Under the pieces are notes generated by a model. The model saw only the letters and a list, made by a program, of their open reading frames with translations. It had not been told where the DNA came from and ran no database searches. From contig JAFZZT010000003.1 of assembly GCA_017615595.1 (NCBI GenBank), positions 1 through 54,693 on the forward strand: 54,693 nucleotides of DNA. Direction: 5' to 3'. The position numbers were made by a program, and so were the translations under genes. Position 1 is the stretch's first letter. Every line of letters begins with the position of its first letter. Shown in pieces: positions 8,068 through 16,231 of the stretch. This DNA is from Bacteroidales bacterium (lineage in GTDB: Bacteria > Bacteroidota > Bacteroidia > Bacteroidales > WCHB1-69).

Positions 8068-9564
8068 ATGGAACTTTTTTCTATTCAGGATCAGGAGATG
8101 ATCAAGGGACACGGATGCGATGTGGCCCAAGTGGAACAGCAATTGAAACGTTTTGCCAAGGGATTCCCATTTGCCTGCTTGGACCGGGCGGCGGTGATAG
8201 ATGATGGCATCGTTCGTCTCTCCCCGGACGCAGTGGAGGAGATCGAGGCCGATTATGAACAGGCCACTGCCAAACTCCAGCTGCTCAAGTTTGTGCCGGC
8301 ATCCGGTGCTGCCACGCGTATGTTCAAGGATCTCTTTGCCATCCTGACAGACGATCCCGAGGCCCTTCGCCCGAAGGCTATGGCCTTCCTGCAGGATCTT
8401 CCCATCTATCCGTTCTATGAGGATCTGACGGCGGCGATGAAGAATGCTGGCCTCGATCTGGAACAGGTGCGCCAAGAGGGCGACTACCGTCTGATCATCC
8501 GTTATCTGCTCTTGGAAGAGGGCCTGAACTATGGCAATCTGCCCAAAGGCATGCTCGCTTTCCATCGCTACGAACACGAGATCCGCACCTCGCTGGAGGA
8601 GCATCTGGTGGAGGCTGCCCTCTATGCCAACAATGGCGGCAAGTGCCAGCTCCATTTCACCATCTCTCCAGCCCATCAGGAGGGCTTTGAGAAACTCGTC
8701 CGCTCGGTGGTCCCGAAGTATGAGGCCCGCTATGGCGTGACCTATGACATCACCTTCTCTGTCCAGGATCCTGCCACCGACACCGTGGCGGCTAATCCTG
8801 ACAACACGCCCTTCAGAGACGAGAATGGGAACCTGCTCTTCCGTCCCGCCGGCCATGGCGCCCTGATCCATAATCTCAACAAGATGGATGCCGATATCGT
8901 CTTTGTGAAGAATATTGATAATGTCATCACGGAAGACCGCATCGCGCCGACCATCCGCTATAAGAAAGTGCTGGCAGGCTATCTTGTTCAGCTTCAACAA
9001 TGTATCTTTAGCTATCTAAAGCGGATAGAAGAGGGTGGAGTGGATGAGATGCTCTTGTGCGAGATGCTGGATTTTGCCGAGTCTGAGCTGCAGATCTCCA
9101 TGGGGGAGGATTGCTCGGTGGAGGCGCTCTACGACAAGCTGAACCGTCCTTTGCGCATCTGCGGCATGGTGAAGAACGAGGGCGAGCCCGGCGGCGGCCC
9201 CTTCTGGGTGCGCGACACCGAGGGCAATTGCTCCCTCCAAATCGTGGAGTCCTCCCAGATTGACAAGGCCAATGACCAACAACGTGATATCCTGGAGCAC
9301 GCCACCCACTTCAACCCCGTGGATTTGGTCTGTGCCATCAAGGACTACAAAGGCCATAAATTCAACCTGCCCGACTTCGTGGATCCCGAGACGGGCTTCA
9401 TCTCCAGCAAGTCGTACAATGGTCGCGACCTGAAGGCCATGGAGCTGCCCGGTCTATGGAACGGTGCCATGAGCAACTGGATTACCGTATTTGTGGAAGT
9501 GCCAATCGAGACCTTCAACCCCGTGAAGACGGTCTTCGATTTGTGCAAAAGAAACAAACGGTAA
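8068..9564 (+). CDS. DUF4301-like protein, putative nucleotidyltransferase-related
   Basis: The product is 498 residues with no signal peptide, so cytoplasmic. It matches my memory of the DUF4301 family of Bacteroidota by the segment LKFVPASGAATRMFKDLF (about 70-90), an N-terminal loop like those of sugar-nucleotide pyrophosphorylases. Further conserved-looking blocks are FRPAGHGALIHNLNKMDADIV, FVKNIDNV and the C-terminal VDPETGFISSKSYNGRDL. Loop and block order suggest a UDP-sugar pyrophosphorylase-like fold, but substrate and activity are unknown. A 14-bp inverted repeat terminator follows at 9589. Confidence 0.8.
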   Translation: MELFSIQDQEMIKGHGCDVAQVEQQLKRFAKGFPFACLDRAAVIDDGIVRLSPDAVEEIEADYEQATAKLQLLKFVPASGAATRMFKDLFAILTDDPEALRPKAMAFLQDLPIYPFYEDLTAAMKNAGLDLEQVRQEGDYRLIIRYLLLEEGLNYGNLPKGMLAFHRYEHEIRTSLEEHLVEAALYANNGGKCQLHFTISPAHQEGFEKLVRSVVPKYEARYGVTYDITFSVQDPATDTVAANPDNTPFRDENGNLLFRPAGHGALIHNLNKMDADIVFVKNIDNVITEDRIAPTIRYKKVLAGYLVQLQQCIFSYLKRIEEGGVDEMLLCEMLDFAESELQISMGEDCSVEALYDKLNRPLRICGMVKNEGEPGGGPFWVRDTEGNCSLQIVESSQIDKANDQQRDILEHATHFNPVDLVCAIKDYKGHKFNLPDFVDPETGFISSKSYNGRDLKAMELPGLWNGAMSNWITVFVEVPIETFNPVKTVFDLCKRNKR

Positions 9565-9588
9565 ATAAGAAGGTTGATGAACAAAAAT

Positions 9589-9621
9589 AATGGAGTGTCA
9601 AGTTCACCTTGACACTCCATT
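9589..9621. terminator. Strong hairpin, probable terminator
   Basis: A perfect 14-bp inverted repeat (AATGGAGTGTCAAG and its complement) with loop TTCAC lies 25 bp after the DUF4301-like stop. It is followed by TTCTATA rather than a clean T run. It can act on both converging transcripts. Confidence 0.7.
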
Positions 9622-9629
9622 TCTATATA

Positions 9630-9725
9630 CTTTGCGTCCTTTGCGCCTTTGCGGTCACAACCTTTGCGCCCTTTGCGTCTTTGCGGTTGCAACCTTTGCG
9701 CCCTTTACGCCTTCGCGGTTACAAT
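9630..9725. repeat. Three tandem 32-bp units rich in CTTTGCG
   Basis: Copies at 9630-9661, 9662-9693 and 9694-9725 share the plan CTTTGCG-CCTTTGCG-CTTTGCGGT-xxCAAC. The third copy is more diverged. It overlaps the end of the minus-strand glycosyltransferase gene and supplies its TAA stop (9719-9721). CTTTGCG-type intergenic repeats occur in several bacterial groups, without known function. Confidence 0.9.
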
Positions 9726-10789
9726 CTTGCGCTCCGATGTTGCAGATTGTTGCAAATGGTGTAGATGCGCAACAGGTCTTGCACCAACTCCTCTTTGTTG
9801 AACTTGTGCAAGGGCTGCAAAGCCGCGACTCGCTGCTCTATGGTGGCATATTGCTGACTGATCAGCAGGATCTTGTCCCTGAGCTGGCTGGGACTATCTT
9901 TGTCGATATGGCAGTTCTTCAACTCTGGGAAGATGCCGTCCACGCAACTATGTTGGGAATAGATGACGGGCAGGCCTTGTGATATGGTGGCGGCGAAATG
10001 ACAAGTCTCGGTTATGTCGGTGCCAGGCATCACCACGATGTCATGGTCTCTGAGGAGCGTCAGCAGGGATGGCTTGTCAGGACATACATGATGCTGGACA
10101 TCGGTCGAGGTGTGGGCTGCGGCTGCGGCCTGGCTGGCTAAAGTCTCTTGTCCTGAAAACGTGACGATGCTCAGGGAGATGCTCAAGTTCATCTGCCGGA
10201 TCTCTTTCATCGCCTTGAGGATAAGCGCGGTGTCGTTCTTGAATGAGCGCTCTTCGGCGAAATAGAGCAGGCGGGGGCGCACCAGGGCCACTGGCTTGTG
10301 CTGGCTGGAGTTGTGATGGAAGAGCGGGTCAAGCGGACGGTAGAGGGTGCTGGTCTTGCTGAAGAGCTGGTCAGCTTGACTGTCTGAGAGTGCCTGGTTG
10401 AAGGCGTTGTAAAACTGGAGATGCGGGAAGATGAGCTTGGCGGCATCCTGCAGGATCCTCAGACGGTCGGGATGGAGCTTGAGGGACATTCTGCCCACAT
10501 ATTGGATGTCATCCTCCGACAAGGAAACGATATAAGGGATCCCGTGCGCTTGGCTCAGCTTCCAGGCGATGGCGCCATCCAGCATCCAGCTGTGTGCGTG
10601 GATAAGTTGGAAAGCGGAACTCGTCACGGCTTCTTGCTCGATTGAGGGTAATGATCCCGGCCCCGATGCGGCGGGAAGGCCGCTGGAGGTCTGAAGGGTG
10701 ACGGAGTGGGTCTCCGCTTGTGGCAGATGGTGGAGCAGCTCCCAATCGGGATTGTCGGGGGATTGTATGATGTGCAGAATGGAAATCAT
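9719..10789 (-). CDS. Glycosyltransferase, GT4-like
   Basis: The start is the ATG at 10789 (MISILHIIQSPDNPDWELLH), which overlaps the upstream stop as ATGA; a longer in-frame ORF lies over the neighbour. The product is 356 residues without a signal peptide. The first half has a Rossmann-like start and LIHAHSWMLDGAIAWKL; the second half has RPRLLYFAEERSFKND and DIVVMPGTDITETCHFAATISQGLPVIYS, the donor-binding pattern of GT-B family 4 enzymes. It probably transfers a sugar from a nucleotide sugar in envelope or surface glycan synthesis. It is the last gene of the operon, translationally coupled to the deacetylase-like gene. The 32-bp repeat tract reaches into its last codons. Confidence 0.8.
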   Translation of the reverse strand: MISILHIIQSPDNPDWELLHHLPQAETHSVTLQTSSGLPAASGPGSLPSIEQEAVTSSAFQLIHAHSWMLDGAIAWKLSQAHGIPYIVSLSEDDIQYVGRMSLKLHPDRLRILQDAAKLIFPHLQFYNAFNQALSDSQADQLFSKTSTLYRPLDPLFHHNSSQHKPVALVRPRLLYFAEERSFKNDTALILKAMKEIRQMNLSISLSIVTFSGQETLASQAAAAAHTSTDVQHHVCPDKPSLLTLLRDHDIVVMPGTDITETCHFAATISQGLPVIYSQHSCVDGIFPELKNCHIDKDSPSQLRDKILLISQQYATIEQRVAALQPLHKFNKEELVQDLLRIYTICNNLQHRSARL

Positions 10790-12144
10790 AGGTTTGGTGT
10801 ATTCGTAAGATGTTGCCGGATGAACGGCTGGTAAAGGTTCTTGAAATGTGGGTAGTACTCGCGGCGGAGCAGATGGTTGTGCCAAAGCATGACGAAGTCG
10901 CCTTCCACCGCCATGCAGTTGTCATACAGCTTTTGTAGAATGGCCTGGCAGTCTTGGAAGCTGAGGCGCATATAGTCGAAGAGGGTGCCGTCCATCAGGA
11001 TGAGCGGGTGCTCGATGCAGGTGGAAGGGCAGTCATTGTAGAGGTCGTATAACGGGTAGGGATGGCAGGTACCGCAGCGGAAGCCCGCATATTCGGCATA
11101 GCCCAACGTGTAGTCGTCTGTCCGATGACTGGCGAGCCATCCTTTCAATGAGTGTAGGCAGATGTCTGTGCCCGCCTCATAGCGCAGGTAGTGCTGCCGT
11201 GCGCTGGTGATGGCCTGTCCGGCGGACTGTTCCAGCAGGTTGGTTTCTCGGATGAGCCGGTCGCTATCGTTGTAGCTGTCGTAGCTTCCGTGCAGTCCTA
11301 TGGTCTTGCCCGCATCCTTCACCATCCGCAATGCTTCGGCAGCCTCTTTCCCTGTGATGTCGTAGGCGACATTCCCGTCCTCTTTTGTCTGTGCCAGGAA
11401 GAAGAAGACGCTCGGCAGGTCTTTCTCCAGCACCAGTAACTCTTGGATGGCGGTGATGTACGGGTCGCGGCAGGGGTCTTGCCGCCACTCACGGTATTCT
11501 CGCAGCGATTCTTTCACCACTCTCGGTTTGCGGGTGAGCAGCAGGTCGCGGCCGAAGATGGATTTCATGGCCTGCCAGCGGCTGGTGAATCGTTGCAGAT
11601 GGTCGATGTCGTGGGTGGGGATGAGCCGACCTTTCCTCGGATGAATCTGCTCTTGCGGGAATCCTGCCTCTATCAAGGCTTTGCGCAAAAACATGGCGTA
11701 CACGTCCACCACGGGGATGTCGATGCAATGGTAGTGGTAGGCCAGGCTGTCCCGGTAGCGGAACCGCCCATGGTTGTCACGCTTGTCCGTCTGCGTCTCT
11801 TCTATTCTGGATAGGAAGAGGAAGGTCGGGGTGACGAGGTCGAGGCGGATGTGCAGATGGCGCTCCGCCACGTCCAGTTCTGGCAGCCCTTGGCAGCGTG
11901 CTGGCTGGAAGGCGGGTGCATCAGGAGCGCTGGGCAGTGGACAACTCTTCAGCTGGTGAGCCAAAAGCTGTCCTTTCTCATCGTCTGTCAGCAACTCCAT
12001 GTCGATCAGGATGTCGTAGGCACAATGAAGCTGGAGATGGTCATCATTCATGATCATCTCCTTAACGAAACCATCTTCTCCAGGCAGTGCCACCCGGAGA
12101 AGATGTTGTATCGCGTACTCGACCGTGTTGGGGGTGAGCGTCAT
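10786..12144 (-). CDS. Polysaccharide deacetylase-like protein (CE4-related)
   Basis: This 452-residue protein has an uncharacterised N-terminal half and a CE4-like NodB barrel. Motifs visible are THDIDH (177-182, first motif with catalytic Asp and metal-binding His), KTIGLHGSYDS (second motif), RQHYLRY (third) and GFRCGTCHPYPLYD with a final MLWHNH. This pattern is found in Bacteroidota proteins annotated as polysaccharide deacetylases next to glycosyltransferases. The substrate is unknown. It starts three bases after the metallopeptidase stop and its TGA overlaps the glycosyltransferase ATG, so the pair is translationally coupled. Confidence 0.82.
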   Translation of the reverse strand: MTLTPNTVEYAIQHLLRVALPGEDGFVKEMIMNDDHLQLHCAYDILIDMELLTDDEKGQLLAHQLKSCPLPSAPDAPAFQPARCQGLPELDVAERHLHIRLDLVTPTFLFLSRIEETQTDKRDNHGRFRYRDSLAYHYHCIDIPVVDVYAMFLRKALIEAGFPQEQIHPRKGRLIPTHDIDHLQRFTSRWQAMKSIFGRDLLLTRKPRVVKESLREYREWRQDPCRDPYITAIQELLVLEKDLPSVFFFLAQTKEDGNVAYDITGKEAAEALRMVKDAGKTIGLHGSYDSYNDSDRLIRETNLLEQSAGQAITSARQHYLRYEAGTDICLHSLKGWLASHRTDDYTLGYAEYAGFRCGTCHPYPLYDLYNDCPSTCIEHPLILMDGTLFDYMRLSFQDCQAILQKLYDNCMAVEGDFVMLWHNHLLRREYYPHFKNLYQPFIRQHLTNTPNL

Positions 12145-12147
12145 CGA

Positions 12148-13008
12148 TTACAGGTTGTTGTATCCGACAGAGAAGGTGTCGCCGCCGTTGATGTCGCCCG
12201 TGGTGAGGCCTTTCTTCAGCCAGCGTGCACGCTGGGCAGAGGTGCCGTGGTTGAAACTCTCGGGAACGGTGTAGCCGTAGGCCTGCTTCTGCAGATAGTC
12301 GTCGCCGATCTTGGAGGCCACATTCAGACCTTCCTCAATGTCGCCGTCCTCCAAAGAGCTGAAGCGGTTGTTATCGTGATGAGCCCACACACCGGCGAAG
12401 TAGTCGGCTTGCAGCTCCAGACACACGCTGATCTTGTTGCTCTCGGTCTTGCTGACTTGCGCCATCTTGTTGTGCGCGGCCGACAGGATGCCGAGCTGGT
12501 TCTGCACATGGTGGCCGACCTCGTGGGCAATGACGTAGGCGTAGGCAAAGTCGCCGTCAGCGCCAATCTGCTGCTTCATGTTCATGAAGAAGGAGAGGTC
12601 GATATAGACGGTCTGGTCGGCAGAACAGTAGAAAGGACCCACCGAAGAGGTGGCGTTGCCGCAACCGGACTGCACACTGTTGGTGAACAGAACCAACTTC
12701 GGGGGCTGGTAGGTCTTGCCGATCTTCTTGAACTCCTGAGTCCAGATGTCCTCGGTGCCGGCCAAGATCTTCTTGGTGAAAACGGCCAGGGAGTCCTCCT
12801 CGGGAGAAGACTGATGAACGGTGGTCTCCGTCTGTGACTGTTGCTGGGCGCTGAATCTCTTCAGCAATTCCATGGGGTTGTTGCCCGTCAGCAGGGCTAT
12901 GATCAAGATCAGAATGATGCCTCCGCATCCGATTCCGACTTTGGTTCCGGCGGAGGAGCCTCTACGATCCTCCACATTAGTACTTTCTCTTCTTCCAGAT
13001 AGATTCAT
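12148..13008 (-). CDS. Neutral zinc metallopeptidase, YpfJ family
   Basis: The 286-residue protein has a short basic cytoplasmic N-terminus, one membrane helix (about 24-41, GIGCGGIILILIIALL) and a periplasmic domain. The zinc motif HEVGHH is at 162-167 and the downstream ELQADYFAGVWAHH supplies the third ligand, as in the KPN_02809/YpfJ family. Cys pairs at SGCGNA and PFYCSAD may form a disulfide. The physiological substrate of this family is not established. The gene is third in the minus-strand operon, 24 bp after the hydrolase. Confidence 0.92.
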   Translation of the reverse strand: MNLSGRRESTNVEDRRGSSAGTKVGIGCGGIILILIIALLTGNNPMELLKRFSAQQQSQTETTVHQSSPEEDSLAVFTKKILAGTEDIWTQEFKKIGKTYQPPKLVLFTNSVQSGCGNATSSVGPFYCSADQTVYIDLSFFMNMKQQIGADGDFAYAYVIAHEVGHHVQNQLGILSAAHNKMAQVSKTESNKISVCLELQADYFAGVWAHHDNNRFSSLEDGDIEEGLNVASKIGDDYLQKQAYGYTVPESFNHGTSAQRARWLKKGLTTGDINGGDTFSVGYNNL

Positions 13009-13032
13009 AGTTTGTATGTTTTAGGTGAATAA

Positions 13033-14463
13033 TTATTTTTCAGGATATAGATAATCCAGCCATTTCGTCATCAGCTGGAGTACTTCCGGTTTGATGGTTT
13101 CTTCAATTTGTGCGTATTCGTTGGGCGAACCCGTCTTGCAGGTCTGCAGCAGGTGGTTGGCGGATGGGATGAGACGGTAGGTGTGGCGCGCCAACGGAGA
13201 GTCCACGAAAGAGTAGTCCGGGTCAGTTTGCTTGTCCAGATAGGTTCTCATCAGTCGGAGGGTCTGTTCTGCCTCTACCTGGAGGTCCAGTTGGCCGTTG
13301 ATGGCGAGGAGCGGACAGGCGAGGTTCTCTATGTAGGGCTTGGGATCCAGATGGAAAAGGGTGTAGAACCAGGGGTGGCAGAGCGTCTGGATGGCCTGGT
13401 GTTGAAGTTGTTTGGGGTTAAGACCCAAAGTCTTGGCCTGACTGCGCACCCCACCTTTTTCAAGATATTTTCTCATCCGTTTCATGGCTTTCTCGCGGGT
13501 GGGGGCCTTTTCTACGATGGCATAGAGACGGTCGGACTCTTCTGTGCTGGTGGTAGCCTCTTCACAGGTGGCACCGTCGGCTATGAGGATGGCAGCGTTC
13601 TGATAACACAGGATCTGTCGGATGGGTTGCGCCACGCCGCCGAGTGTGATGATGAAGTCCACCGTTCGTTTGTCGGCCACGAGGTAGGCGACAAGACTGC
13701 CCTCGCTGTGTCCGAGGAGTCCGATGGGAAGTCCTTGCAGCTTGGGGTGCCGGCTGAGCGTGTCCATGATCTTGACGACCACGTCGGCAAAGTCCATGGT
13801 GGTGGCGTCCTGGAAGATGGCCTTGGGCAGGTCGTCGTAGCGATAGACGGCATAACCGTCACGCGTCAGGGCGTCAGCAATGACCTTGAAGGGCTTGTGG
13901 CCTAAGAGGCTCTCGTCACGGTCCTGCCAGCCGGAGCCGCTGATGAGGATGACTAATGCCTTGGCGGGCGTAGAGGGCAGTGTGAGTGTGCCCGACACGT
14001 AGTTGTAACGTCCTTGAGGCTCTTTCAGGTTGATCTCTTCTTCGCTGTATGGATACGGAGGCTGTGGCTCCTGCGGCCGGTTCAGCTTCTTGCGTTCATG
14101 TCCGGCAGACAATACCAGCGGGAAAGAGCCTCCCTGCTGGAAGGTGCCCTCGATTCGTTGGCCGTCATCGGAGAGTTTGCCTTTGAAGGAGGCACCCAAG
14201 GAGCTGATCTTCCATGTCAGCACGCTGTCTTTCCATTCCGCCTTGGTGGCGGGGATTTCAAACGCGAATTGGTCGGGACTGTCCAGCTCCACGCGAAGAC
14301 TGTCGCCTTGCTCCACGAAGACGCCGATGGTCAGGGAGTCGCCCAAGACGGCAAGTTTACCTTCCCAGTAGCCGGAGATGTTTTGCGCTGCCAGCGGCCG
14401 AGCCATCACCCACAAGGTGAGGACCAAGAGCCATGCTATATGTCGTGCAACGCATCTCATCAT
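13033..14463 (-). CDS. Exported alpha/beta hydrolase
   Basis: I take the ATG at 14463 (MMRCVARHIAWLLVLTLWVM) rather than an in-frame TTG at 14478, giving 476 residues with a signal peptide ending at PLAAQ. Residues up to about 110 look like a small beta-rich domain (ISGYWEGKLAVLGDSLTI). The hydrolase domain begins at KALVILISGSGWQDRDES and has the nucleophile elbow GHSEGS. The later acid and base are probably in NGQLDLQVE and SANHLL, typical of alpha/beta hydrolases. The substrate is unknown. The second gene of the operon, 24 bp after the Nudix gene stop. Confidence 0.85.
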   Translation of the reverse strand: MMRCVARHIAWLLVLTLWVMARPLAAQNISGYWEGKLAVLGDSLTIGVFVEQGDSLRVELDSPDQFAFEIPATKAEWKDSVLTWKISSLGASFKGKLSDDGQRIEGTFQQGGSFPLVLSAGHERKKLNRPQEPQPPYPYSEEEINLKEPQGRYNYVSGTLTLPSTPAKALVILISGSGWQDRDESLLGHKPFKVIADALTRDGYAVYRYDDLPKAIFQDATTMDFADVVVKIMDTLSRHPKLQGLPIGLLGHSEGSLVAYLVADKRTVDFIITLGGVAQPIRQILCYQNAAILIADGATCEEATTSTEESDRLYAIVEKAPTREKAMKRMRKYLEKGGVRSQAKTLGLNPKQLQHQAIQTLCHPWFYTLFHLDPKPYIENLACPLLAINGQLDLQVEAEQTLRLMRTYLDKQTDPDYSFVDSPLARHTYRLIPSANHLLQTCKTGSPNEYAQIEETIKPEVLQLMTKWLDYLYPEK

Positions 14464-14487
14464 TTTGATAATTAACAACTTAATGAT

Positions 14488-14922
14488 TTAATAATTTAAT
14501 GATGGATAAAGGTAGGCTTCCCATAAAGTGATCAGGGTGGGGAAGGAGTTGGCGGTGAGCAGTGCCCCGACAAACTCTTTGTGGATCCACAGGGCCTGGG
14601 CGATGTCCTCTTCTGTCTGTGGAACCAGCTCCTGCTTGTGTGCTCGCATGCGGTACCAATGGGTAATCTTGAGGATCTCGGTGCCGTTCAGTGTGTAGGT
14701 GTGCTGTGTGTCGGGCAGCGCCTCCGTGATGGCAAGCTGCTGGACGCCGGTCTCTTCCTCCACCTCGCGGAGGGCAGTCTGCTCGTGGGTCTCGTCCGGC
14801 TCGGCCTTGCCTTTCGGAAAGTCCCATTTGTCGCGGCGGAAAATCATCAAAATCTCGCCAAATTCGTTTTCCACAATGCCTCCGCCAGCCTCTATAATCG
14901 TATATGGTTGTGTTTTACACAT
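14488..14922 (-). CDS. Nudix hydrolase
   Basis: The 144-residue cytoplasmic protein carries a perfect Nudix box GX5EX7REUXEEXGU from Gly38 to Val60, with the catalytic REVEEE at 52-57. Nudix enzymes hydrolyse nucleoside diphosphates linked to another group; the substrate here cannot be told. It is the first gene of the five-gene minus-strand operon, with a -7 box at 14950-14957. Confidence 0.93.
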   Translation of the reverse strand: MCKTQPYTIIEAGGGIVENEFGEILMIFRRDKWDFPKGKAEPDETHEQTALREVEEETGVQQLAITEALPDTQHTYTLNGTEILKITHWYRMRAHKQELVPQTEEDIAQALWIHKEFVGALLTANSFPTLITLWEAYLYPSLNY

Positions 14923-14949
14923 CTTTCATTAAAAAATCTGGAACAAGCG

Positions 14950-14957
14950 CAAAAATA
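14950..14957 (-). promoter_or_regulatory. -7 box for the Nudix-to-glycosyltransferase operon
   Basis: TATTTTTG followed by CGC on the minus strand matches TAnnTTTG and lies 27 bp before the Nudix ATG. It is divergent from the promoter at 15038. Confidence 0.6.
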
Positions 14958-15037
14958 ACAAAAAAATCAAAAATTGAACCGCCCCATACATATTTTAAAA
15001 AAATACAAAAGACCCCGTTTTTTTGAATTTAAAAGCG

Positions 15038-15045
15038 TATCTTTG
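15038..15045 (+). promoter_or_regulatory. -7 box for the THUMP methyltransferase operon
   Basis: TATCTTTG followed by CAG ends 16 bp before the ATG at 15062, implying a very short mRNA leader. Confidence 0.62.
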
Positions 15046-15061
15046 CAGCCGATTCGTAATA

Positions 15062-16231
15062 ATGGAAAAGACTGAATATTTTATCGCTAAGACATTTGCC
15101 AATCTGGAGCCTTTGTTGGCTGAGGAGCTGACGCAGCTGGGTGCCAAGAACTGCCAGATCATGAGCCGTGCCGTGGCCTTTGAGGGCGACATGGGCATGA
15201 TGTATCGCGCCAACTACTATTGTCGAACCGCACTGCGTATCTTGTGGCGGCAGTGCAAGTTCACCTTCGCCAACAACCGCCAGTTCTATGAGCAGATCTT
15301 CGACTTCCCGGCGGAACGTTTCTTGGATGCGCGTGGGACGATGGTGGTGCATGCCACCAATGTGGACAGCATCTTCAAGACGCCGCTCTTCGCCGCGCTG
15401 CTGGCCAAGGATGCCATCTGCGACCGCTTCCGCGACCTCTACGATGTCCGTCCTTCCGTGGACAAGGATGATCCGGATGTCCAGTTCTCCCTGCATATCT
15501 ACAAAAATGAGGCACAGCTCTTCGTGGACAGTTCCGGCGAGTCGTTGCATAAACGGGGCTACAAGGTCTCCAATCATCCGGCGCCCATCAATGAGGTGGT
15601 GGCGGCGGCCATGATACAGCTCTCCGGATGGAAGGGTGAGTGCGACTTCATCGACCCGATGTGCGGTGGCGGCACGCTGCTCGTGGAAGCTGCCATGCGC
15701 GCCCTGAATATCCCCGCCGGCTTCTATCGCCGCGACTATGGCTTCATGCGCTGGAAGAACTTCGATAGCGATTTGTGGAAGTCTGTCCGCAAGGAAGCCA
15801 AGATACGGGAAGACGTACCTGTCAACTTCTACGGATCAGACATTAACGGCCGCTTCCTCGATATTGCCGAGACGAATATCATCAAAGCCCGGCTGAAGGA
15901 TTTTGTCACGCTGAAGCGGTTGGACATTGCCGACACGAGTCCGGTGCGCACGCCCGCGCTGGTGATGACGAACCCGCCCTACGGCGAGCGACTCCAGGTG
16001 AAGGACTTGCTGGAGCTGTACGGCACCATCGGCACGACCTTGAAACACCAATATGCGGGCTGCCGCGCCTTCGTCATCAGCTCCGACAAGGACGCCCTCA
16101 ACGCCATCGGTCTGCGCCCGTCTCTCAAGAAGACCCTCTATAATGGCTCTATCGAGTGCCGCTTTATGGGCTATGAACTCTTTGACGGCGATCGGAAAGA
16201 GTATGCTAAAAACAAGAAATCTGCAGAATAG
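15062..16231 (+). CDS. THUMP-domain class I RNA methyltransferase
   Basis: The start is the ATG at 15062 (MEKTEYFIAKTFANLEPLL), placed right after the promoter box; an ORF extension to 15023 runs through that box. The 389-residue protein has an N-terminal ferredoxin-like and THUMP region (about 1-160), then a Rossmann methyltransferase domain with DPMCGGGTLLVEAAM (SAM binding), NFYGSDINGRFLDIA and the catalytic NPPY in VMTNPPYGERL. It matches the RlmL N-terminal/YpsC group that methylates guanine N2 in 23S rRNA or tRNA; the exact target is inferred. Its TAG stop abuts the next ATG directly. Confidence 0.9.
   Translation: MEKTEYFIAKTFANLEPLLAEELTQLGAKNCQIMSRAVAFEGDMGMMYRANYYCRTALRILWRQCKFTFANNRQFYEQIFDFPAERFLDARGTMVVHATNVDSIFKTPLFAALLAKDAICDRFRDLYDVRPSVDKDDPDVQFSLHIYKNEAQLFVDSSGESLHKRGYKVSNHPAPINEVVAAAMIQLSGWKGECDFIDPMCGGGTLLVEAAMRALNIPAGFYRRDYGFMRWKNFDSDLWKSVRKEAKIREDVPVNFYGSDINGRFLDIAETNIIKARLKDFVTLKRLDIADTSPVRTPALVMTNPPYGERLQVKDLLELYGTIGTTLKHQYAGCRAFVISSDKDALNAIGLRPSLKKTLYNGSIECRFMGYELFDGDRKEYAKNKKSAE

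Noticed and set aside
9630-9725. Triple 32-bp repeat as a CRISPR array
   Set aside because: The units are directly adjacent with no spacers.
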